The position numbers and the translations under genes are program-made. DNA of 64,000 nucleotides from Rohdeia sp041398665. Its GTDB lineage: Bacteria; Planctomycetota; UBA1135; GCA-002686595. Location of the stretch: the NCBI GenBank assembly GCA_041398665.1, contig JAWKUH010000013.1, positions 62,001 through 126,000 of the forward strand, written 5' to 3'. The notes below the pieces were generated by a model. It was not told the DNA's origin. It did no database searches and saw only the letters and a list, made by a program, of their open reading frames with translations. Positions 34,621 through 43,447 of the stretch are shown here, in pieces (the stretch's first letter is position 1; the number at the start of each line of letters is the position of its first letter).

Positions 34621-35129
34621 AGTACTTCGTCGTCGTCAACGGCACCGAACACGAGGTCGACGTGACCGAGCGGCTCGGCGAGCTCGTCGTCTCGATCGGC
34701 GACCGCCCCGTCGAGTTCGCGTACCAGGAGGTCAACCGCCACGGACAGGTGGCGCTGACCGTCGGGCTGCGCAGCTACGGCATCTCGATCGAGGGCGCGA
34801 ACTCGCGCATGGCCGTCACCATCGCCGGCCAGCGCTACTCCGTCGGCATCGAGGACGAGCGCGAACGCGCGGCAGGTCTCGCCGCGCGCGCCCGCGGAGG
34901 CGGCGCCGGCCCGGTGAAGAGCGTCATGCCCGGCGTCGTCGTCGACGTCCTCGTCGCGCCCGGCGACGTCGTCGAGGAGGGGCAGCCGCTGCTCATCCTC
35001 GAGGCGATGAAGATGCAGAACGAGATCGAGGCGCCGAGCGCAGGTCGCGTCACCGACGTCCACGTGGCGCAGGGTCAGGCGGTCGGCGCGGGCGAGAAGC
35101 TCGTGACTCTCGCGGCCGTCACGGAGTGA
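34617..35129 (+). CDS. Biotin carboxyl carrier protein
   Basis: A 170-residue stand-alone biotin carrier. The C-terminal 80 residues form a biotinyl/lipoyl domain: PVKSVMPGVVVDVLVAPGDV, EEGQPLLILEAMKMQNEIEA with the biotinylated Lys in AMKM, and GRVTDVHVAQGQAVGAGEKL. The N-terminal part (KYFVVVNGTEHEVDVTERLG) resembles the pre-biotinyl region of long PccA or oxaloacetate decarboxylase chains, so the operon looks like a split PccA. A Gly-rich hinge (ARARGGGAG) separates the parts. It overlaps the biotin carboxylase gene by four bases. Confidence 0.93.
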   Translation: MKYFVVVNGTEHEVDVTERLGELVVSIGDRPVEFAYQEVNRHGQVALTVGLRSYGISIEGANSRMAVTIAGQRYSVGIEDERERAAGLAARARGGGAGPVKSVMPGVVVDVLVAPGDVVEEGQPLLILEAMKMQNEIEAPSAGRVTDVHVAQGQAVGAGEKLVTLAAVTE

Positions 35130-35196
35130 CCGACGGTCCGTTCGCGCGATCGGACGGACCGGAACCCCACCACGAAGGCTCGCCCGTCGAACTCGC

Positions 35197-36414
35197 ATGG
35201 GACCGCGCACCCTGCTCCGTGCGTGGGGTCGTCACTACGCCGACGCCTGTCGCGACCTGCCGCGACCGATCTGGCACATCGCGCTCGTCGCGTTGGTGTC
35301 GAGGTCGGGGCAGATGGTGCTGCCCTACCTCCTGCTCTACCTGATCGAGGCGCGCGAGTTCTCGAAGGGCGACGCCGGTCTCGTGCTCGCGGGCGTCGGA
35401 CTCGCGGGCATGGCGGGGCAACAGATCGGCGGGGCGGTCGCCGACCGCGTGGGGCCGAGGTCGGTGCAGATCGTGACGCTCTTCGGCGCGGCGCTGCTGT
35501 ACCTCGGCATCTGGGCGCTCCCGACCGCGGCGACGCTGGTCGTCGGGCTCCTGCTCCTGAGTCTGGTCGGTGAGGCGTTCCGGCCGGCGAACCTCGCCGC
35601 GATCTCGGGGTTCACGACGGCAGTCGAACGACCGCGCGCCATCGCGTTGCAGCGACTCGCCGTCAACGTCGGCGTGACGTTCGGTCCGATCGTCGGCGGT
35701 TTCCTCGCCGACCTCGACTACGACTACCTGTTCCTCGTGAACGGCGCGGTCTGGCTCGTGTCCGCGGTGCTGCTGACGTTCCTCTCGCGGAGTTGGCCCG
35801 AGATCGACCGGACGCCGCCGCAGGACGATCCCGCGCTGGATCGCTCGCCCTGGCGCGATCGCGTCCTCCTCGTGTTCCTGCTCGTCAACGTCTCCGTCGC
35901 GTTCTGCTTCATGCAGTTCCAGAGCGGCATGACGATCGAGCTCCGCGAGGGCTACGGCTTCGACAAGTCGACGATCGGCGTCGCCTTCGCGATGAACACC
36001 GTGCTGATCGTGCTGTTCGAGATGCCGCTGTGGAAGAAGCTCGCGGGGCGCGACAACCTTGTGCTGTGCGCACTCGGTGCGGCGCTCACGGGCGTCGGGA
36101 TCGCACTGACGCCGCTCGGCTCGACGCTGGCCTTCGCCTGGGCGACCGTCGCGGTGTGGACGCTCGGCGAGATGCTGCACGCGACCTCGTCGTGGTCCTT
36201 CGTCGCGGAGCGCGCAGGGCCGCGCTACCGCGGTCGCTACATGGGAGCGATGGGCGCCTCGTTCGGCCTCGCCGTGGCCGTGGCGCCGATCGCCGGGACG
36301 CAGCTCTACGACAGCGGCGCGCTGTGGTGGCTGTGCGCCGCGCTCGGCCTGTTCGCGGCCGCCCTCTCCTTCGCGCTGCGACCGCACGTGCGCCGCGAGC
36401 GCGCGTCGCGCTGA
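35197..36414 (+). CDS. MFS transporter
   Basis: A 405-residue membrane protein with about 12 hydrophobic segments. The motif A-type loop between helices 2 and 3 is GAVADRVGPRSVQIV, and its partner in the second half is around WKKLAGRDNL. LVGEAFRPANLAAISG is typical of the drug:H+ antiporter/multidrug class (MdtH- or YfcJ-like). The substrate cannot be predicted. It follows the biotin carrier gene after 67 bases on the same strand and may be co-transcribed. It ends at a terminator shared with the convergent TPR gene. Confidence 0.88.
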   Translation: MGPRTLLRAWGRHYADACRDLPRPIWHIALVALVSRSGQMVLPYLLLYLIEAREFSKGDAGLVLAGVGLAGMAGQQIGGAVADRVGPRSVQIVTLFGAALLYLGIWALPTAATLVVGLLLLSLVGEAFRPANLAAISGFTTAVERPRAIALQRLAVNVGVTFGPIVGGFLADLDYDYLFLVNGAVWLVSAVLLTFLSRSWPEIDRTPPQDDPALDRSPWRDRVLLVFLLVNVSVAFCFMQFQSGMTIELREGYGFDKSTIGVAFAMNTVLIVLFEMPLWKKLAGRDNLVLCALGAALTGVGIALTPLGSTLAFAWATVAVWTLGEMLHATSSWSFVAERAGPRYRGRYMGAMGASFGLAVAVAPIAGTQLYDSGALWWLCAALGLFAAALSFALRPHVRRERASR

Positions 36415-36453
36415 ACCCGCGGACGTCGGTCCGACACGTCCCGGAAGTTCTCG

Positions 36454-36480
36454 GGACCCGGCACCTCGGGCGCCGGGTCC
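36454..36480. terminator. Bidirectional terminator hairpin
   Basis: A perfect 9-bp stem GGACCCGGC (36454-36462 with 36472-36480) lies between the stops of two convergent genes, MFS (36414) and TPR (36494). Confidence 0.7.
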
Positions 36481-36493
36481 ACGGATCCTCCGC

Positions 36494-39400
36494 TCAGATC
36501 CCTTCGGCGACGCCCGTCGTGCCGATCATCGCGCGGAACACCTCGCGACGCGACTCGAGCGCCTGCCGCAGCTGCGGGTCCGTGTCGCCGATCGCACGGA
36601 TCGCCTCGTCGACCTGTTCGAGCGCCTCGTTCGGTCCGCGCGTCTTCAGCACGAGCTGGGACGCGAGTTCGTGGCAGAGCGCCTTCTCCTTCGGGTCGTC
36701 CTTCGCGAGCGCGAGGGCCTCCGTCAGCGCGACCTGGGCGCCGTCGTAGTTCTCGAACACGAAGAGCTGCGTGGCCGCGATGTTGTAGAGCGACTCGATG
36801 GACGGCGAGACGCCGACCTGCGTGACGGCGTTCTGCAACGCGTCGAGCGCGGCGATCATCGCGTTCCAGCCTCCGGGGCCGTCCGCGTTGCCGGGCACGC
36901 GCGTCACCAGGTCCTCGAGCGCCTTGCGCGCGCTCTGGTAGTTGCCGCGTTCGACGTCGAGGTACATGAGAACGAGACGCGGTCCGACCTCGTCGGCGGC
37001 GCGTGCGATCTCGAGGTCGAGCTCCTTCTGGAGCGACGCCTCGGCCGTCTTGTTCCCCGAACGCGCGATGCGCGTCAGTGCGCGGAGCTCGAACAAGCGC
37101 GCGGGTCGGTACTCCGACATCCACACCGCGAGCCGCTCCTCGTCGCCGAGCTGCGGGTAGAGCGCGATGTCGCGCAGCTCTTTCGCGGCCATCCCGAGTT
37201 GCTGACGCGCCGCACCGGAGATCTCGCCGGTCCAGCCGAGGGAGTCGGCGAGCCAGTAGAGGCACCTGCCCAGGCGGTGGCGCAGCGTCGCGGAGTCGGT
37301 GTGTGCGACGACCGGTCGGAGGAACGTCGCGGCCGCGCGGTAGCGACCGAGCTCGACCAGCACGTACGAGTAGTTCTGCCAGGCGAGCTCCGTCACCTGG
37401 GAGTCGGAACCCCAGGTCACCACGCTGCGGCGCAGGAGTCGGGCGACCTCGTCCAGGGTGCGGTAGTACTCGACGGGCGAACCCGCGAGCTCGGCGCTGT
37501 CGAGGAGGATGCTCGCCTGGAGGCCGAGCGCACGCGCGAGGACCGAGTCCTGCGGGTCGGAGGCGAGGACCTCCTCGATGCGCTGCGTGGCGACGTCGCG
37601 TTCCCCGTTCGAGTACGCGAGGTCGGCGGCGAGCAGCTTGAACTCGAGCCGCTGCGAGTCCGTCAGGTCGGTCCGCGCGAGTTGGTCGGCGTAGAGCTTC
37701 TCGGCCTCGGCGAGTCGCTTCTCCTGGCGGAGGAGGCGTCCCTGCGCCCGCACCAACGAGAACATCGGCGCGATGGCGATGCCCTCGGCGTAGGCCTGTT
37801 CCGCCTCGTCCGTCCGGCCGAGCTTGCGCAGCGTGTCGCCGCGGTACAGCTCGACGTACGGACTGCGGTAGCCCTTCGCCAGGAGTCCCTCGAGGTAGGC
37901 GAGGTGGGCCTCGGTGTCGGCGGTGGAGTTCGACGTCGCCGTGTTCGTCATCTGCCACAGGACGACGTCGACGCGGTCCTCGCGCTGGTACGCGTCCCAC
38001 TCGGTCGGCTCCCACGTGCCGCCGGCTCGATCGATCTGGATGTCGACGGCCTTCTCGAACGCCGGCATCGCCTTCGCGACGTCACCGTTCGAGAGGTACG
38101 AGATGCCGGCCAGTGCGAACGCCCAACTGTTCGGGAGCGGCGTACCCGTGCGGCGCGGATCGGTCGCGCGCTCGAACGCCGCGGCGGCGGACGACGGGTA
38201 GTCGTTGAGCAGGAGCGCGCTCCCGTACTTGAAGTGCGCGCGCGAACCGTAGGGAGCCGAGACGCGCGTGGTGTAGGCCCACAGGTCCTCGTCGTCCGCG
38301 AAGTGACCGGCACGGCGCACGTCGAGGTAGCCGAGTCCGACGACGACGAGCGCGACGGCGACAAGGCCGCCCCGTCCGAACCTCGCGAGCAACGGTGCGA
38401 CGAGGGTCGCCAGCAGCACGACGAGGATCGCGCTGGGGAAGAACAGCAGGCGCTCCTCGAACACCTCGCTGTAGGGCGCGACGATCTGCGCGCACGCGAG
38501 GCTCGCGACGAGCACACCGAGCAGGAGACCGGCGCGCGTGCGGCACTTCTTGAACAGCACCGCGACGCCTCCGAGCGCCACGACCCACCCGACGAGCGCG
38601 ACGAGGTTCTGCCACGCGAACGCGTTCCCGACCTCGACCTGCGGGTACGAGTAGTCGGCCGAGAGGCCGATCCCGCCGCCCAGCGGATCGATGCCGAAGA
38701 TCACGAGCAGGCCGCCCAGCGACAGGCGCAGGCCGTCCATGAAGCGTGTCACGAGATCGGCCGCGATCAGCGGGTTCTCGACGTCGCTGCCCGGGAGGTA
38801 CTTCGGCAGCAGGTGACCGGTCATCGCGTAGCGCAGGCCGAGCGCGACGACGAGCGCCGCGACCAGCGCGAGCAGCGCGGGTGCCTTGCCGAGCGCGCTC
38901 TTGATCCCGCCGACCAGACCCGAGGCCTTCGACCGTCCGGCGTCGACCGCGAGGATCACGAGGGGCAGCAGGAACGCGGTCTCCATCGAGAGCGCCGCGA
39001 GCAGCGTGCAGACCGCCGCACCGGCGAGCTGTCCCGGACGCTCGAACGGCTTCTCACCCGCGCGCAGCCAGAGGATCCACGCGGACAGCATGAACGCCGT
39101 CGCCGTCGTCGTCGCGACGCCGGCCACGTCGAACACCGCCATGCCGTGCACCGGCAGGACGGCGAAGAGGAGCGCGGCCACGAACGCCGTTCGACGGTCG
39201 CCCGCGAGGACGAACGCGAACTCGAGGACGAGCAGCGTGCAGATGATCTTGAGCGCCGCCGAGATGAGCTTGTACGGGAGCGCCGCGTCCTCGGGGTTGG
39301 TCGGGTCGTAGGCCCAGTCGCGCCCCGTCGACGCGACGAGCGAACCCACGCCGAGGAGGAACGACGGGATCGGCCGGTAGAGGCCGGTGCCCGGCTGGAG

Positions 39401-39715
39401 CGTCGACCACCAATCGGTGGTGAGCGTCCGCGCGAGGTTCGAGTTGTCCGCGGGGATGGAGGCCAGCGCGGGCTGCCGCACCACCATCACGAGGCCGTCG
39501 CCGACGAGTTCGTTGCTCTTGTCGCCGATCCCGAGCAGGAACGGGGAGAGCAGCGCGAGCAACGCGGCGAGCGCGACCAGCGTGCGCTGGAGCGTCGTCG
39601 GCTGGTCGGCCGCGCCGCTTCGGTCCTTGGGTGCGTCGGCGGGCGGAGCGGGGGCGGGCGCACTCGTGCGCGGTGCCCGCTCGGAGACGGGGGTGGAGGA
39701 GTCGGGGGCGCTCAT
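36494..39715 (-). CDS. Large membrane protein with C-terminal TPR repeats
   Basis: Encodes 1073 residues. A Pro/Ala-rich cytoplasmic N-terminus (about 1-43) leads into about ten hydrophobic segments (roughly 44-480) with a first periplasmic loop containing DWWSTLQPGTGLYRPIPS. This looks like the GT-C-type membrane half of TMTC/O-mannosyl or O-GlcNAc-like tetratricopeptide proteins. From about 480 the rest consists of helical repeats with TPR character (NSWAFALAGISYLSNGDVAKA, LYRGDTLRKLGRTDEAEQAYA, LVRAQGRLLRQEKRLAEAEKLY, SYVLVELGRYRAAATFLRP). It may be a glycosyltransferase-related or assembly protein, but no catalytic motif is certain. Last of three minus-strand genes following thiolase and transketolase. 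Confidence 0.85.
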   Translation of the reverse strand: MSAPDSSTPVSERAPRTSAPAPAPPADAPKDRSGAADQPTTLQRTLVALAALLALLSPFLLGIGDKSNELVGDGLVMVVRQPALASIPADNSNLARTLTTDWWSTLQPGTGLYRPIPSFLLGVGSLVASTGRDWAYDPTNPEDAALPYKLISAALKIICTLLVLEFAFVLAGDRRTAFVAALLFAVLPVHGMAVFDVAGVATTTATAFMLSAWILWLRAGEKPFERPGQLAGAAVCTLLAALSMETAFLLPLVILAVDAGRSKASGLVGGIKSALGKAPALLALVAALVVALGLRYAMTGHLLPKYLPGSDVENPLIAADLVTRFMDGLRLSLGGLLVIFGIDPLGGGIGLSADYSYPQVEVGNAFAWQNLVALVGWVVALGGVAVLFKKCRTRAGLLLGVLVASLACAQIVAPYSEVFEERLLFFPSAILVVLLATLVAPLLARFGRGGLVAVALVVVGLGYLDVRRAGHFADDEDLWAYTTRVSAPYGSRAHFKYGSALLLNDYPSSAAAAFERATDPRRTGTPLPNSWAFALAGISYLSNGDVAKAMPAFEKAVDIQIDRAGGTWEPTEWDAYQREDRVDVVLWQMTNTATSNSTADTEAHLAYLEGLLAKGYRSPYVELYRGDTLRKLGRTDEAEQAYAEGIAIAPMFSLVRAQGRLLRQEKRLAEAEKLYADQLARTDLTDSQRLEFKLLAADLAYSNGERDVATQRIEEVLASDPQDSVLARALGLQASILLDSAELAGSPVEYYRTLDEVARLLRRSVVTWGSDSQVTELAWQNYSYVLVELGRYRAAATFLRPVVAHTDSATLRHRLGRCLYWLADSLGWTGEISGAARQQLGMAAKELRDIALYPQLGDEERLAVWMSEYRPARLFELRALTRIARSGNKTAEASLQKELDLEIARAADEVGPRLVLMYLDVERGNYQSARKALEDLVTRVPGNADGPGGWNAMIAALDALQNAVTQVGVSPSIESLYNIAATQLFVFENYDGAQVALTEALALAKDDPKEKALCHELASQLVLKTRGPNEALEQVDEAIRAIGDTDPQLRQALESRREVFRAMIGTTGVAEGI

Positions 39716-39811
39716 GAGGGGAGAATCGCGCGATCCTGCGGGGACGGTGCCCGCCGATCGGGGGTTCCTCGGAAGCGCCGTCCTCGGGGCCTGCGAGCGG
39801 CGGAGCGCCGC

Positions 39812-41839
39812 TCAGTGCGCTCTCAGGTGCCGCTCGACCCGGTCGGCCAGCGCTCGGGGCGTGAAACCATACTCTTCGAGCAGGACCTCCGCAGGAGCGG
39901 AGGCTCCGAATCGATCGAGTCCCAGGGCCAGGCCGCGCGGGCCGAGCCAGCGCTCCCAGCCGAAGGTCGCGGCGGCCTCGATCGAGACGCGCGGGACGTC
40001 GTCGGGGCCGAGCACGTGTCGCCTGAGTTCGGCGTCCTGGGCCGCGAACAGCTCGAAGCTCGGCATCGAGACGACGCGGGCGCGGAGGCCGCGACCGGCG
40101 AGCTCGTCGCGCGTCGCGACGGCGAGTGCGACCTCCGATCCCGTCGCGATCAGCGTCGCGTCGGGCGCACCGTCGACCTCGCGAAGGACGTACGCGCCCT
40201 GCTCGGTGCGCTCGGGACCGAGCGGCCTCGCGAGCGTCGGCACCTTCTGCCGCGTGAGCACGATCGCGGTCGGTCCTTCGGTACGAGCGAGCGCGACGCG
40301 CCACGCCGCGCGCGTCTCGACGGCGTCCGCCGGACGCAGCACGACGATGCCGGGCATCGCGCGCAGGCTCGCGAGGTGTTCGATCGGCTGGTGCGTCGGG
40401 CCGTCCTCGCCGAGTGCGATCGAGTCGTGCGTGAACACGTACACGACCGGCAGGTCGCCCATCGCCGCGAGGCGCATCGCGGGGCGCATGTAGTCGGCGA
40501 AGCAGAAGAACGTCGCCGTGAAGGTGCGCAGGCCGCCGTGGTAGGCGATGCCGTTCGCGATCGCCGCCATGGCGTGCTCGCGCACGCCGTAGTGCACGTT
40601 GCGGCCGAGCGCGGCGCCCTCGCGACCGTCGAAGCTGCCGAGGCCCTCGAGCACCGTCTTCGTGGAGCCTCCGAGGTCGGCGTCGCCGCCGATCAGCCAG
40701 GGCAGGCGCGAGGCGAGGAGGTTCAGCACCTTCCCGCCGACGTCGCGCGTCGCGTACGACTTGCCCTCCTCGAACTCCGGCATGTCGGCGTCCCAACCGT
40801 CGGGCAGGAGTTCGCTCTCCGCGAGCGACCACTGCGCCGCGAGGTCGGGGTGCTCCGAGGCGTACGCCTGGAACGACTCGGTCCAGCTCCGTTGCGCCGC
40901 TCGACCCTCCTCGACGGACCTCCGCCAGTGCGCGACGGCGTCGTCGGGGAGGAAGAACTCGCGATCCTCGGGGAGCCCGAGCGCGCGCTTCGTCGCGCGC
41001 AGCTCCTCGGCGCCGAGCGGAGCACCGTGCGCGTCGCTCTTCCCGGCCTTCGTCGGCGCCCCGTAGCCGATCGTCGTGTGCACGATCACGAGCGACGGCT
41101 TCGAGCGCTCGGCCTTCGCCTCGGCGATCGCGCGGTCGATCGCGTCGAGGTCCTCGTCGCCGTCGGCGACCTCGACGACGTGCCAGCCGTAGGCGCGGTA
41201 GCGCGCCGCGACGTCCTCGGTGAACGTCAGGTCGGTCGGCCCGTCGAGCGACACCTGGTTCGCGTCGTAGAGGTAGACGAGTCGTCCGAGCCCGAGGTGC
41301 CCGGCGAGCGACGCCGCCTCCGCGCTGATCCCCTCCATGAGGTCGCCGTCGGAGACGAGCGCGTACGTCATGTGGTCGACGACGGTGTGGCGCTCGGTGT
41401 TGTAGCGCTGCGCGAGCGCGCGCTCCGCGATCGCCATGCCGACGGCGTTCGCCGAGCCCTGCCCGAGCGGACCCGTGATCGCTTCGACGCCGGCGGTCCA
41501 ACCGAACTCGGGGTGTCCGGGCGTGCGGCTGCCGAACTTCCTGAAGTCGCGGATCTCCTCGAGCGGCAGGTCGTAGCCCGATAGGTGGAGCGCTCCGTAG
41601 AGCAGCATCGAGCCGTGACCCGCGGACAGCACGAAGCGGTCGCGGTTCGCCCAGCCCGGGTCGGACGGCGAGTGCCTGAGGTGCCGCGTGAACAGCACGT
41701 AGGTCATCGGCGCGGCGCCGAGCGGGAGACCGGGGTGCCCCGAGTTCGCGCGTTCGATGGCGTCGATCGCCAGTCCGCGCAGGACGTTGACGCACAGGCG
41801 GTCCTGGTCGGTGGCGAGGGACGTGTTCGTGGGGGGCAT
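39812..41839 (-). CDS. tkt: Transketolase
   Basis: A 675-residue thiamine-diphosphate enzyme of the pentose phosphate and Calvin-type pathways that transfers two-carbon ketol units. Signatures are ERANSGHPGLPLGAAPM, RFVLSAGHGSMLLYGALH, GHPEFGWTAGVEAITGPLGQ, the TPP/Mg site ALVSDGDLMEGISAEA followed by LVYLYDANQVSLDG, and the pyrimidine-domain motif YVFTHDSIALGEDGPTHQPIE. The C-terminal domain contains ATGSEVALAVATRDELAG and ends normally. It is 136 bases downstream of the thiolase gene on the same strand. Confidence 0.97.
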   Translation of the reverse strand: MPPTNTSLATDQDRLCVNVLRGLAIDAIERANSGHPGLPLGAAPMTYVLFTRHLRHSPSDPGWANRDRFVLSAGHGSMLLYGALHLSGYDLPLEEIRDFRKFGSRTPGHPEFGWTAGVEAITGPLGQGSANAVGMAIAERALAQRYNTERHTVVDHMTYALVSDGDLMEGISAEAASLAGHLGLGRLVYLYDANQVSLDGPTDLTFTEDVAARYRAYGWHVVEVADGDEDLDAIDRAIAEAKAERSKPSLVIVHTTIGYGAPTKAGKSDAHGAPLGAEELRATKRALGLPEDREFFLPDDAVAHWRRSVEEGRAAQRSWTESFQAYASEHPDLAAQWSLAESELLPDGWDADMPEFEEGKSYATRDVGGKVLNLLASRLPWLIGGDADLGGSTKTVLEGLGSFDGREGAALGRNVHYGVREHAMAAIANGIAYHGGLRTFTATFFCFADYMRPAMRLAAMGDLPVVYVFTHDSIALGEDGPTHQPIEHLASLRAMPGIVVLRPADAVETRAAWRVALARTEGPTAIVLTRQKVPTLARPLGPERTEQGAYVLREVDGAPDATLIATGSEVALAVATRDELAGRGLRARVVSMPSFELFAAQDAELRRHVLGPDDVPRVSIEAAATFGWERWLGPRGLALGLDRFGASAPAEVLLEEYGFTPRALADRVERHLRAH

Positions 41840-41975
41840 CGCGAACCTCCGGGTCGCCTTTCGCGACTCCTCTGACCTGGCGGGAACTCGACCGCGCCGA
41901 CGACGGGAGCGGCGCGGGGAGAGCGCACGAGGATACGCCCGCGCGGTCGCGGCGCGCAGCGCCGAAGCGGCTCCG

Positions 41976-43280
41976 TCAGCCGACCGGCTCGAGCAGCAAC
42001 GCGCCGCCCTGACCGCCGCCGATGCACAACGTCGCGAGCGCCAGCTCGCCGCCCGTGCGCGCGAGCTCGTGCGCGGCGGTCAGGACGAGACGCGCGCCCG
42101 TCGCGCCGACGGGGTGGCCGATCGCGATCGCTCCGCCGTTGCGGTTCGTGCGCGCGCGGTCGAGCTCGCCCAGCGCACGGTCGCGCCCGAGCTGCTCGCG
42201 GGCGAACGTCTCGCTCGCGAACGCGCGTTCGCAGGCGATCACCTGGGCGGCGAAGGCCTCGTTCACCTCGATCACGTCGACGTCCGCGAGTTCGGCACCC
42301 GCGCGCGCCAGCACCCGCGCCGTCGAGAAGACCGGTCCGAGCCCCATCCGCGCGGGGTCGCACCCCGACCAGGCGAAGTCGCGGATGCGCGCGAGCGGCG
42401 CGAGGCCGAGCGAGCGCGCGCGACCGAGCGTCGTGACGAGCAGCGCCGCCGCTCCGTCCGTGATCGGGCAGGCGTTGCCGACGGTGACGACGCCGTCCGG
42501 CTTCTCGAAGTACGGCCGCAGCTTGCCGAGCGCCTGCATGCTCTGGTCCGCGCGGATGCCGTCGTCGGCCTCGAGCGACGGACCGTCGCTGCCGAGCGGC
42601 AGGTAGGGCGCGATCTCGCCGTGCATCAGCCCCTCGTCGCGGGCCCTGGCCGCGCGGCGGTGGCTCTCGAGGGCGTAGCCGTCGCACTCCTCGCGCGTGA
42701 TGCCGAAGTCGCGCGCGAGGAGCTCCGCGGTCGACCCCATGATCAGCCCGCTCACGGGGTCGGTCAGACCCTCGGTGATCGCGATGCGCGGCGCCATCAT
42801 CGACGGACGCCAGCCGGCGAACGCCGCGAGCTTGCTCGGCAGCGAACGCGCCCGTGCGAGACGTGCGAACCACGCCGTCGCGCGCCTGTTGAACACGAGC
42901 GGGTAGGCGCTCATGACCTCGACGCCCATCGCGAGGACGACCTCGGCGCGGCCGCTCGCGATCTGCTGCCAGGCGTCGGTGACGGCCTGCATCCCGCTCG
43001 CGCAGTTGCGACCCACGGTGTACGCGGGCGTCGAGCGCGGCAGGCCCGCACGGAGACCGATCACGCGCGCCGGGTTGGCCTGGTCGTGCGGCGGTCCGAC
43101 GCAGCCGCAGATCAGCTCGTCGATCTCCGCCGGGTCGACGCCGGTGCGGGCGAGGAGCTCGCGCACGAGCGCCGCCCCGAGGTGGCCGACGTCCTCCTTC
43201 GCGTAGGCGCCTCCGGCCTTGGCCTGGGGCAGGCGGAGGCCCGCCGCCAGAACGATGTCAGTGGGTCCGGTGCGTTCCAC
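41976..43280 (-). CDS. Thiolase (acetyl-CoA C-acyltransferase/acetyltransferase family)
   Basis: Encodes 434 residues from a GTG at 43280; the longer open frame upstream is arginine- and proline-rich and unlikely to be coding. The acylated cysteine is Cys93 in VGRNCASGMQAVTDAW. The Asn-Glu-Ala-Phe motif is VIEVNEAFAAQV, the catalytic His is in GGAIAIGHPVGATGARL, and the second catalytic cysteine is in TLCIGGGQGGALLLEP. The internal loop (YPLVFNRRATAWFARLARAR) resembles the FadI/long-chain trifunctional thiolase subfamily rather than short PhaA types. Probably a beta-oxidation enzyme; propionyl-CoA generated there would feed the carboxylase operon upstream (inference). Confidence 0.92.
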   Translation of the reverse strand: MERTGPTDIVLAAGLRLPQAKAGGAYAKEDVGHLGAALVRELLARTGVDPAEIDELICGCVGPPHDQANPARVIGLRAGLPRSTPAYTVGRNCASGMQAVTDAWQQIASGRAEVVLAMGVEVMSAYPLVFNRRATAWFARLARARSLPSKLAAFAGWRPSMMAPRIAITEGLTDPVSGLIMGSTAELLARDFGITREECDGYALESHRRAARARDEGLMHGEIAPYLPLGSDGPSLEADDGIRADQSMQALGKLRPYFEKPDGVVTVGNACPITDGAAALLVTTLGRARSLGLAPLARIRDFAWSGCDPARMGLGPVFSTARVLARAGAELADVDVIEVNEAFAAQVIACERAFASETFAREQLGRDRALGELDRARTNRNGGAIAIGHPVGATGARLVLTAAHELARTGGELALATLCIGGGQGGALLLEPVG

Positions 43281-43447
43281 GGTGCGCCCGCAGGCTATCG
43301 GTCGCGGCGTCCGCGGCGGGCGCCGCGACGGTCCGGGAGGCGGGCGGGCCCCCTCCGCGCTCCCGGATCTCGGACTGGGACGGTCGCGCGAAGCGTTCGG
43401 GCACCCGAGTCCCGCGCGATCGCTGGAGTCGCGCGCCGATCCACCCG

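Noticed and set aside
36671..41584. A 1637-codon plus-strand frame
   Set aside because: Antisense shadow of the TPR protein and transketolase genes; translation is low-complexity and matches nothing.
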